Below are positions 1 through 5,661 of a stretch of DNA of 6,442 nucleotides, in pieces. The stretch covers positions 1 to 6,442 of the forward strand of contig JAITPP010000336.1 of the NCBI GenBank assembly GCA_031289385.1, given 5' to 3'. Under the pieces are notes generated by a model. That model ran no database searches. It had not been told where the DNA came from and saw nothing but the letters and a program-made list of their open reading frames with translations. The translations under genes were made by a program, and so were the position numbers. Every line of letters starts with the position of its first letter. Positions within the stretch are counted from its first letter, which is position 1. The DNA is from Prevotellaceae bacterium (lineage in GTDB: Bacteria; Bacteroidota; Bacteroidia; Bacteroidales; UBA932).

Positions 1-4
1 AATA

Positions 5-739
5 TTATTCATTTTTTGTTGTTATAATTTGAATACAATAATTAGTCAGTTTTATTAAATCTTGTTCATTTTTAAAATTTACTTTTTTTGCTGATACGTA
101 TTTATTTATTTCGTCTTTGCATTGAGGAAATACTTTTATAAACGTTTTTTTGCTGTTTGCTTTGTTAAATTTTCCATCTGTTTCGAAGAAAAAATCGTCG
201 ATAATTTTAAATTTTATATCGCGATACACTGCCAATTTTTTTTCATCTCCATTAGCATATATATTTTTGTAATTTACTACGGCTGTGGTTGAACTTGATT
301 GCCCATAGGCTGCTGTTTTATCCTGAGTATAAGTGTATTCTATACGGCATTTTTTGAAAAAATTGACATCTTTAAAAGTTACCAACAATTCGGCAAAACT
401 TTTTTCGGATATATAATGAAATACTCGATTGTCGATAATAACGCGAGAAACATCTTGCGGATTCAAAACAGATAAAATATTTTTGTTTTTATCTAAAAAT
501 TGCATCTCGCTGAGTAGTGTGTTATAGTTAAATTTTGCCGAATCTATAATTCCATTTTTAAAAAATATTTTTCCTTGCGTAAATTCCGGAAATATATAAA
601 TTGTATCAGGCGGCAAGGCTTCAATAATATTTTTTCCATCGTTTATATTAACATTTTTTATTTCTATTATAGAAACTTTTTGCGCAAAGCATGTAAATCC
701 GACAGCAAATAATAATGTGAATAAAGTAATGTTTTTCAT
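5..739 (-). CDS. Exported protein of unknown function, Bacteroidota type
   Basis: 244-residue protein with a clear Sec signal peptide: Lys2, a hydrophobic core at residues 4-16 and a probable signal peptidase I site after Cys-Phe-Ala (residues 17-19), leaving Gln20 as the mature N-terminus. Cys17 is preceded by Thr rather than Gly/Ala/Ser, so it is not a lipobox. The mature part is mixed alpha/beta in character with no membrane span. Residues 48-82 (IFPEF..G.I.FKNG, then AKFNYN.L..EMQFL) resemble, from memory, a recurring unnamed family of secreted Bacteroidota proteins; no catalytic motif is apparent. The tail (residues 196-235, Lys-rich, with FPQCKDEI and a QDLIKLTNYC helix) also fits that family. 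The start at 739 is chosen because it begins the signal peptide and lies about 35 nt downstream of a good minus-strand promoter. It is transcribed divergently from the CBM9-like gene. The stop codon is at 5-7, so the gene is complete. Coding status is firm; function is unknown. Confidence 0.85.
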   Translation of the reverse strand: MKNITLFTLLFAVGFTCFAQKVSIIEIKNVNINDGKNIIEALPPDTIYIFPEFTQGKIFFKNGIIDSAKFNYNTLLSEMQFLDKNKNILSVLNPQDVSRVIIDNRVFHYISEKSFAELLVTFKDVNFFKKCRIEYTYTQDKTAAYGQSSSTTAVVNYKNIYANGDEKKLAVYRDIKFKIIDDFFFETDGKFNKANSKKTFIKVFPQCKDEINKYVSAKKVNFKNEQDLIKLTNYCIQIITTKNE

Positions 740-768
740 TGTTATTATATTTTATTTAAAATTTAAAA

Positions 769-788
769 TTTATCTTTGCAAAGATAAA
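769..788. promoter_or_regulatory. Perfect 20-bp palindrome carrying -7 boxes on both strands
   Basis: TTTATCTTTGCAAAGATAAA is its own exact reverse complement, centred between 778 and 779. Each half contains TATCTTTG, which matches the Bacteroidota -7 consensus TAnnTTTG: 771-778 for the plus strand and 786-779 for the minus strand. The minus-strand promoter also has TTG at 809-807 with a 20-bp spacer, matching the known TTG / TAnnTTTG arrangement. The plus-strand box has no TTG at the right distance, so it looks weaker. Predicted starts are near 773 (minus) and 785 (plus), giving short leaders. Two polymerases could not occupy the site together. The palindrome could equally be the operator of a dimeric regulator. 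The sequence match is directly seen; promoter activity is inferred. Confidence 0.6.
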
Positions 789-800
789 CAAATATATAAA

Positions 801-1586
801 ATGAAACAAGTATTTCTAATATTTTTAACAATTATTTTTGCAATAACATTATCTAATGCTCAAAACATTGAAAATGTGAAGCACACATATTGCCGAAAAA
901 CCGCCGAAAAAATAATTATTGATGGCATGTTTGACGAATCGGCATGGAACGCTACCGAATGGATTGATGATTTTGAAGATATTCGCGGCGGCGGTTTTCC
1001 TAAATATAAAACACAGGTTAAAATATTGTGGGATAATGATTTTTTGTATCTTGCCGTTAAATTTGACGAGCCTCATATTTGCGCAAAAATAGATGAAAAT
1101 GAACAGCAAATTTATCTTGATAATGCCTTCGAATTGTTTATTGATATCGACTGTGATGCCCGTAATTATTACGAATTTGAAATAAATGCAAATGGCGCAA
1201 CATGGGATTTGCAAATGGATAAACCATATCGCGATGGCGGAAATTACAACAGCAATTGGAATATCAACGGTTTGAAAAAAGCAATTATCACGAGCGGAAC
1301 ATTAAATAATCCCAATGATATCGACAGTTTTTGGACAATAGAACTTGCAATTCCGTTTTCGGTTTTCGATGAATATTCTAATGGCAGCCGCCCCGACGAA
1401 GGTACAACGTGGAAAGTAAATTTTTTGCGTGTGCAGTGGTATTTCGATATTATTGATGGAAAATATGTAAAAAAAACAGATGATAAAGGCAAACAATTAA
1501 AATCTGATTTTTGGGTTTGGACGCCGCAAAAGCAAGTAAATATGCACATTCCCGAACGTTGGGGAATTGTAGAAATGAAGAATTAA
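801..1586 (+). CDS. Exported CBM9-like (DOMON-type) carbohydrate-binding family protein
   Basis: 261-residue protein with a Sec signal peptide (MKQ, hydrophobic residues 4-17, likely cleavage after Ser-Asn-Ala at 18-20, mature Gln21). The mature part is essentially one family-9 carbohydrate-binding-module-like domain: an opening IIIDGMFDESAW (38-49), strand KILWDNDFLYLAVKF (74-88), DNAFELFID (107-115), YYEFEINANGATWD (123-136), KPYRDGG (141-147), WTIELAIPF (178-186), and a closing block FWVWTPQ..VNMHIPERWGIV (237-257). These blocks recall the CBM9_like_3 subgroup common in Bacteroidota, whose ligand is not established; sugar binding is a family-level inference. No catalytic domain is attached, and the protein is probably periplasmic. 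The frame is open back to 717, but that start would overlap the divergent gene and the promoter and would bury the signal peptide, so ATG 801 is chosen. It is followed 54 nt later by the acyl-CoA synthetase with no promoter-like box between them, suggesting co-transcription. Confidence 0.88.
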   Translation: MKQVFLIFLTIIFAITLSNAQNIENVKHTYCRKTAEKIIIDGMFDESAWNATEWIDDFEDIRGGGFPKYKTQVKILWDNDFLYLAVKFDEPHICAKIDENEQQIYLDNAFELFIDIDCDARNYYEFEINANGATWDLQMDKPYRDGGNYNSNWNINGLKKAIITSGTLNNPNDIDSFWTIELAIPFSVFDEYSNGSRPDEGTTWKVNFLRVQWYFDIIDGKYVKKTDDKGKQLKSDFWVWTPQKQVNMHIPERWGIVEMKN

Positions 1587-1616
1587 AAATTAAGAATGAA
1601 GAATGATTTTTTTAAA
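1575..1616. repeat. Imperfect 21-nt direct repeat at the gene junction
   Basis: ATGAAGAAT occurs at 1575-1583 and again at 1596-1604, exactly 21 nt apart, separated by AT-rich sequence of the AATTAAAAATTAAGA type. The first copy is the end of the CBM9-like gene (last codons and stop). The second contains the upstream in-frame ATG of the following gene. This looks like simple-sequence expansion in the spacer. Confidence 0.5.
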
Positions 1617-1640
1617 ATAGAATTAAAAACGAATAAAAAT

Positions 1641-3716
1641 ATGATAAATAAAAAACTTTTAAATCCGCAAAGTATTGCAATTATTGGAGCATCAAGCGAT
1701 GTTCATAAACCCGGAGGAAAATTGCTGAAAAATTTACTCGAAAGTAATTTCACAGGAAATATATATGTTGTAAATCCCAAAGAAACCGAAATACAAGGCG
1801 TAAAATGCTTTGCAAAAACAGAAGACATTCCAACGGTTGATTGTGCAATTTTGGCTATTGCTGCAAAATATTGTGTCGAAACTGTTGATATACTTGCAAA
1901 TAAAAAGCAAACAAGAGGTTTTATTATTATTTCCGCAGGATTTTCAGAAGAGAATAAAGAAGGCGCTGAGATTGAAAAAAGCATTACAGATATAATAAAT
2001 AATGTCGGCGGAAGCCTTATAGGACCTAATTGTACGGGATTTTTAAATTCAAATTACACGGGCGCTTTCGACACGCCTATTCCTATTATAAACCCGCAAG
2101 GCGTTGATTTTGTTACAGGTTCGGGAGCAACAGCCGTATTTATAAAAGAATATGGAATTTCAAACGGCTTGCAATTTAATAGCGTTTGGGCGGTTGGAAA
2201 TTCGGCGCAAATTGGTATTGAGGATGTTCTTGAATATTGGGACGAAACATTTACCGCCGAAAGTTCACGTGTAAAAATGATTTATATGGAAAAAGTAGGA
2301 AACCCGCAAAAACTGCTTAAACACGCCTCGTCGCTTGTTCGTAAAGGTTGCAAAATTGCGGCGATTAAATCAGGAAACTCAAGCGCAGGAAGCCGTGCAG
2401 CATCTTCTCACACAGGAGCATTGGCAACATCCGATGTGGCTGTTGATGCGCTATTTCGCAAAGCAGGAATTGTGCGCTGCTACAATCGTCAAGAACTTGC
2501 GACGGTTTGCGCCGTGTTTATGCATCCCGATGTTAAAGGAAAAAATATTGCCGTTATAACTCATGCGGGCGGTCCTGCCGTTATGCTCACAGATGTTTTG
2601 TCAAACAACGGATTGGAAATTCCGCAAATAACAGGCGATGCTGCAAATGAATTATTATCGCATCTTTTTGCAGGCTCATCAGTTGCCAATCCTATTGATT
2701 TTCTGGCGACAGGCACAGCCGAACAACTCGGCAAAATTATAGATTATTGCGATACAAAATTTGATAATATCGATGCAATGTGCGTAATTTTCGGAAGTCC
2801 GGGACTTTTCCAAAATTGGGATGTTTACAATGTTTTAGACGAAAAAATGAATACGTGTAAAAAGCCTATTTTTCCGATTCTTCCGTCAATAATAAATGTT
2901 AAAGATGAGATTCAGGATTTCATTTTTAACAAAAAACGAATAAATTTTCCCGAAGAATGTGTATTTGGCAATGCGCTTGCAAAAGTTGTAAACGCACCAA
3001 AACCGCAACCCGAAAATATTGATTTACCAAAAATTAATACCGATGCAATTCGTAAAGTTATCGAAAATTGCGAAAACGGATATTTAGGTTTGAAAGAAAT
3101 CGGCATATTGCTTGATGCCGCCGAAATTCCACGAAAACAAGAAATTGAAGTAAAAACAGAAACGGATGCTATAAATTTTGCGCGTAAAGTTGGCTATCCG
3201 CTTGTAATGAAAGTTGTTGGACCTGTACATAAATCGGATGTAGGCGGCGTTGTACTTGATGTGCAAAATGAAGAAACGGTTATAAAAGAATTTAATCGTC
3301 TCATAAAAATTCAGGAAACAACAGCAGTTGAGATATATCCAATGTTATCGGGAACAGAAATATTTGTCGGCGCAAGCAGCGAAACAAATTTCGGACATCA
3401 AATTTTATGCGGACTTGGCGGTATTTTTGTAGAAATACTTAAAGATGTTCAATCGTCGCTATCGCCTGTAAATAAGGATGAAGCCCGCGAAATGATTAGC
3501 CGTTTACGCGGGTATAAAATAATAAAAGGCGTGAGAGGAAAAGAGCCTGTAAACGAAAATTTGTTTGCTGAAATTATTACAAAAGTATCGGCATTGGTGC
3601 AGGCTGCGCCCGAAATTGCCGAAATGGATTTGAATCCTTTGCTTGGAACGGCAACAAATATTGTGGCTGTTGATGCGCGAATAAGAATTGAAAAAAATAA
3701 ACTTACGGAATATTAA
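1641..3716 (+). CDS. Acetate/acyl-CoA synthetase (ADP-forming), fused alpha-beta subunits
   Basis: Cytoplasmic enzyme expected to catalyse acyl-CoA + ADP + Pi = carboxylate + CoA + ATP (acetyl-CoA the usual substrate), a route for ATP synthesis in fermentation. From ATG 1641 the protein has 691 residues, the usual size for a fused enzyme. Order: CoA-binding Rossmann domain with SIAIIGAS...HKPGG (11-26) and GPNCTGFLN (128-136); succinyl-CoA-synthetase-like ligase domains with SSHTGALATSD (255-265), where His257 is the expected phosphorylated histidine; linker near 450-465; and an ATP-grasp domain (about 470-690) with GYPLVMKV and GPVHKSDVGGV, where His530 corresponds to the second relay histidine of the beta subunit, ending in EMDLNPLL (661-668). 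Both histidines are intact, so activity is expected; substrate range cannot be read. The frame also has an ATG at 1596, but those 15 extra residues come from repeat-like AT-rich spacer, and MINKKLLNP is the typical N-terminus of this family. The gene is the likely second member of the 801-3881 operon. Confidence 0.93.
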   Translation: MINKKLLNPQSIAIIGASSDVHKPGGKLLKNLLESNFTGNIYVVNPKETEIQGVKCFAKTEDIPTVDCAILAIAAKYCVETVDILANKKQTRGFIIISAGFSEENKEGAEIEKSITDIINNVGGSLIGPNCTGFLNSNYTGAFDTPIPIINPQGVDFVTGSGATAVFIKEYGISNGLQFNSVWAVGNSAQIGIEDVLEYWDETFTAESSRVKMIYMEKVGNPQKLLKHASSLVRKGCKIAAIKSGNSSAGSRAASSHTGALATSDVAVDALFRKAGIVRCYNRQELATVCAVFMHPDVKGKNIAVITHAGGPAVMLTDVLSNNGLEIPQITGDAANELLSHLFAGSSVANPIDFLATGTAEQLGKIIDYCDTKFDNIDAMCVIFGSPGLFQNWDVYNVLDEKMNTCKKPIFPILPSIINVKDEIQDFIFNKKRINFPEECVFGNALAKVVNAPKPQPENIDLPKINTDAIRKVIENCENGYLGLKEIGILLDAAEIPRKQEIEVKTETDAINFARKVGYPLVMKVVGPVHKSDVGGVVLDVQNEETVIKEFNRLIKIQETTAVEIYPMLSGTEIFVGASSETNFGHQILCGLGGIFVEILKDVQSSLSPVNKDEAREMISRLRGYKIIKGVRGKEPVNENLFAEIITKVSALVQAAPEIAEMDLNPLLGTATNIVAVDARIRIEKNKLTEY

Positions 3717-3722
3717 ATATTT

Positions 3723-3881
3723 ATGAAATTTTCGGAACGTTCAAATACAGAAAAAACTTTTGCCGTAATCATAATTATTTTGATTATCGGTGTTATTTTG
3801 CGCTGGGGATTTATAAAATCGGAAGTTAAGCGTTCATTAAAATTTTTCGATAAAGATAAAACGGAAAATGTTGTAAAGTAA
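3723..3881 (+). CDS. Small single-span membrane protein (52 residues)
   Basis: Starts 6 nt after the stop of the acyl-CoA synthetase, so it is probably co-transcribed and perhaps translationally coupled. The protein has a short charged N-terminus (MKFSERSNTEK), one hydrophobic segment at residues 13-27 rich in Ile/Val/Leu, then LRWGF, and a basic/acidic tail (residues 32-52, ending DKDKTENVVK). With positive charges after the span, it may sit with an N-out, C-in topology, but the flanking charges are mixed and topology is uncertain. I do not recognise a family. The tight spacing, the good membrane segment and codon usage like its neighbours argue that it is real; it could still be a chance frame. 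No ribosome binding site is visible, as for the other genes here. Confidence 0.6.
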   Translation: MKFSERSNTEKTFAVIIIILIIGVILRWGFIKSEVKRSLKFFDKDKTENVVK

Positions 3882-3899
3882 TTTATTGCTGATAAAGAA

Positions 3900-3967
3900 G
3901 AAGTTATCGAAGTTAAGAAGTTAAAAAGATAAGAAGTTATAGAAGTTAAAGAGAAGTTAAGAAGTTA
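3900..3967. repeat. GAAGTTA direct-repeat cluster, seven copies
   Basis: GAAGTTA begins at 3900, 3909, 3917, 3933, 3942, 3953 and 3961, at irregular steps of 8 to 16 nt, with A/G-rich spacers such as AAGA. It starts about 20 nt after the stop of the small membrane protein. Irregular spacing argues against a coding repeat or a CRISPR array and fits slippage-derived simple sequence. Confidence 0.75.
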
Positions 3968-4069
3968 TTGCTTGGTTTAATTTTTTGCAAAAATTTAATA
4001 TTTCACAAAAGTGTGGGTAAAATCTGTTAAAATTGATTAAAAAATAGTCGTTCTAAATTTGTTAATTTC

Positions 4070-4214
4070 TTAGCCTTTATTTTCAAATTTCCCTTAGTAG
4101 CCAATAAATTACTCTCAAATCACCCTTATTTTCAATATCTTAATAAGGGAATAAGGGGAAAACATCTAAGAAAAATTTGATGCTACTAAGGGTACTTCAC
4201 AAAAATAAAGGTAA
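4070..4214. repeat. Long imperfect inverted repeat ending in CCCTTAGTAGC
   Basis: The left arm at 4070-4101 and the right arm at 4182-4214 are inverted copies. The inner 11 nt are perfect (CCCTTAGTAGC at 4091-4101 against GCTACTAAGGG at 4182-4192), and the outer parts share CCTTTATTTT (left) with AAAATAAAGG (right). The 80-nt interior holds a second perfect 8-bp stem, CCCTTATT (4123-4130) with AATAAGGG (4142-4149), and another AATAAGGGG at 4150-4158. A further CCCTTAGT lies at 4233-4240. The RNA could fold into a branched structure; this may instead be the remnant of a small palindromic element. Confidence 0.65.
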
Positions 4215-4252
4215 AAAATTTGCAAAAATAAACCCTTAGTTTTTTACATTCA

Positions 4253-4333
4253 CTACAAAGGCACTAAGAACACAAATATTTTTTACAGAAATATTTAGTC
4301 AATATTTTCTTTGTGAACTTTGTGTCTTTGTGG
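4253..4333. repeat. Imperfect inverted repeat of ACAAAG / CTTTGT units
   Basis: 4253-4276 pairs with 4310-4333: 19 of 24 positions are complementary, 21 if G-U pairs are allowed, around a 33-nt AT-rich loop. Each arm is itself built of short units resembling CACAAAG. From memory this resembles the CACAAAG/CACGAAG-type dispersed palindromes in the spacers of many Bacteroidota and other bacterial genomes. No T-run follows, so it is not a standard terminator. Confidence 0.65.
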
Positions 4334-4404
4334 AAAAATAAAAACAGAATCGCTTTTACAAAAAAATATGCCGTGTAAAGTATAATTTTCAAAAATTATT
4401 GAAT

Positions 4405-4438
4405 AACGACTAAATACTAACGACTAAAAACTAACGAC
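4405..4438. repeat. 14-nt tandem repeat AACGACTAAAnACT
   Basis: AACGACTAAATACT (4405-4418) is followed directly by AACGACTAAAAACT (4419-4432), one base different, and then by a partial third copy AACGAC (4433-4438). An inverted match, TAGTCGTT, lies at 4045-4052, about 350 nt upstream on the other side of the two inverted repeats. Confidence 0.65.
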
Positions 4439-4454
4439 AATAACGCATCTGGAA

Positions 4455-4485
4455 GTTAAAAAACGTTAAACCTTACATTTCTTTG
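4455..4485 (+). promoter_or_regulatory. Possible promoter of the lipoprotein gene
   Basis: GTTAAA occurs twice exactly 10 bp apart (4455-4460 and 4465-4470), one helical turn, and is followed by TTTCTTTG (4478-4485), one mismatch from the Bacteroidota -7 consensus TAnnTTTG. No TTG is found at the -33 position. A transcript from here would have a leader of about 80 nt before ATG 4572. This is a weak motif-based inference. Confidence 0.35.
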
Positions 4486-4571
4486 CAGCGTTTTTATCTG
4501 AAAAATCATCTATGAAATATAAATGCAATGAAAATTTAAATTAATTTTATCAAAAACAAAACAAATATACT

Positions 4572-5561
4572 ATGAAAAATGACAATTATAAATTTGTAAT
4601 AGCTATAATATTAGTAATTTATACTGCCGTGACTATTACTTCATGCGGTTCTCCTCGCGTTAATGTTAAAATAATAAAACATGAGCCGCCGATTGCAACA
4701 GACTCAACTGTAATAATTTATAGACGAGCAAGATACATTCCAAATGAAGCGGAACAGTTAGGCATTATAAAAATAAATTGCACAGAATTATTTTCTAAAA
4801 ATTGTGATTCGGCTTCGGTTTTTTCCATAGCCAAAACCGAAGCCCAAAAAGCCGGCGGCAATGCACTATTAATTACGAAATATAAAAAACTTTCATTTCT
4901 AAATTCAAATCTCAAATTAAACGCCGACATAATAAAAGTTTCGGATTTCGAATCTCCGCTTAATAATAGTTACAGAGATAAAAGATATGTACTCCATGAT
5001 ATTCATGAAAAAGGAACATTGAATTTACGTTTTTCATTGCCTTATATAAATATTTTCAATTTCAAATTCGATAAAGACAGAGTACACGATGCAGGATTTA
5101 TTGGCGCATTATTTGGAATTGATTATTATCATAAAAACAATCAATATATAAGTTTGTTTGCAGGTGCAGGTATAAATTTTCTTGCGCCTGCGCCAGCCCC
5201 TGTTGACTATGGTGATGGCGAATATGATTTTTTATATTCAGGATATTTCGGACTCACAAATAATTACCATTATGAAAATTTTATTTTTGGATACGGTTTA
5301 TCGTATTCGCGCAATATTTGGCATCACAGAAATTATGGCGATTATTATGATGTTGAAGATATTATGCCCAATAAAGATTACTACGACAAATCGTTAGGGT
5401 TTGTTTTTAGTTTTCATTATTCGTTGAGAAATTTTAGCGCGGGATTAATTTATCGTCCTGATATTATTCGTTTAAATTCAAGTGTTAAATTCATGTATAA
5501 ACATTTGATAAGCATTGATTTTGCTTGGAAAATTCGTTTGAAAACAGTAGGTAAAAAGTGA
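4572..5561 (+). CDS. Lipoprotein with a probable C-terminal outer-membrane beta-barrel
   Basis: 329 residues. The N-terminus has Lys7, a hydrophobic core (8-20) and a lipobox Ile-Thr-Ser-Cys with Cys25 as the lipidated residue. Residues 46-123 form a small alpha/beta domain (TVIIYRRARYIPNEAEQLG, then IAKTEAQKAGGNALLITKYKK); the AK..A.K.GGNAL pattern recurs, from memory, in Bacteroidota lipoproteins and loosely recalls RcsF/YbjQ-like folds. Cys70 and Cys78 could form a disulfide. Residues 147-325 contain about eight alternating aromatic/hydrophobic strands separated by polar turns (near 149-165, 175-187, 191-204, 217-233, 236-250, 270-285, 288-302 and 304-323), as expected of a small OmpA/OmpX-like barrel. 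A Pro-Ala turn (205-210) and a Tyr/Asp-rich loop (250-272) look surface exposed. No named family is recognised. It stands alone between two long spacers. Function is unknown; lipidation is well supported and the barrel is an inference. Confidence 0.82.
   Translation: MKNDNYKFVIAIILVIYTAVTITSCGSPRVNVKIIKHEPPIATDSTVIIYRRARYIPNEAEQLGIIKINCTELFSKNCDSASVFSIAKTEAQKAGGNALLITKYKKLSFLNSNLKLNADIIKVSDFESPLNNSYRDKRYVLHDIHEKGTLNLRFSLPYINIFNFKFDKDRVHDAGFIGALFGIDYYHKNNQYISLFAGAGINFLAPAPAPVDYGDGEYDFLYSGYFGLTNNYHYENFIFGYGLSYSRNIWHHRNYGDYYDVEDIMPNKDYYDKSLGFVFSFHYSLRNFSAGLIYRPDIIRLNSSVKFMYKHLISIDFAWKIRLKTVGKK
4811..4844. repeat. Perfect 12-bp hairpin inside the lipoprotein gene
   Basis: GGCTTCGGTTTT (4811-4822) is the exact reverse complement of AAAACCGAAGCC (4833-4844), with a 10-nt loop. 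It lies in codons for residues 81-91 of the lipoprotein. No T-run follows on either strand, so it is not a standard terminator. Confidence 0.7.
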
Positions 5562-5584
5562 AAATCACATTAATAAATTTTGAT

Positions 5585-5592
5585 TAACTTTG
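5585..5592 (+). promoter_or_regulatory. Probable -7 promoter box for the DUF2027 gene
   Basis: TAACTTTG is a full match to the Bacteroidota -7 consensus TAnnTTTG and is followed by CG. It lies 70 nt before ATG 5662 in the 100-bp spacer after the lipoprotein gene. No clear TTG is found at the -33 position. The start of transcription would be near 5599, with a leader of about 60 nt. It suggests this gene has its own promoter. Confidence 0.45.
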
Positions 5593-5661
5593 CGAATTAT
5601 CTTCAAAAAAAATAAATTATTTTTGTTGATATAAAATATTAACTCATTAAAATTCAAATAT

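Larger units (their letters stand above)
3882..4571. other. Repeat-rich non-coding spacer of 690 bp
   Basis: No convincing gene is present on either strand; stop codons are frequent in all frames. The stretch holds, in order, a GAAGTTA direct-repeat cluster (3900-3967), a pair of long imperfect inverted arms ending in CCCTTAGTAGC / GCTACTAAGGG (4070-4214) with a smaller nested hairpin, a second imperfect inverted repeat built on ACAAAG units (4253-4333), a 14-nt AACGACTAAA-type tandem repeat (4405-4438) and a possible promoter region for the lipoprotein gene (4455-4485). There is no clear hairpin-plus-T-run terminator for the upstream operon. The density of unrelated repeats suggests a tolerant spacer or degraded small non-autonomous elements; no transposase is present. 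Confidence 0.7.

Noticed and set aside
717..800. Upstream extension of the CBM9-like gene to an ATG at 717
   Set aside because: It would overlap the start of the divergent gene, run through the promoter palindrome and place 28 residues before a proper signal peptide.
849..1214. 121-residue minus-strand frame opposite the CBM9-like gene
   Set aside because: Antisense to conserved CBM9-like motifs, with no promoter or recognisable domain.
1596..1640. Earlier ATG of the acyl-CoA synthetase
   Set aside because: The 15 added residues come from AT-rich repeat-like spacer, and the family N-terminus begins at the ATG at 1641.
3900..3967. CRISPR-like array
   Set aside because: Repeat units are only 7 nt with irregular 1-9 nt gaps; there are no spacers and no cas genes.
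4512..4544. Ten-codon frame (MKYKCNENLN) in the leader of the lipoprotein gene
   Set aside because: Too short, with no regulatory amino-acid run or attenuator structure; expected by chance.
5558..5568. GTGA-AAA-TCAC hairpin at the lipoprotein stop codon
   Set aside because: A 4-bp stem in AT-rich sequence without a T-run is too weak to call a terminator.
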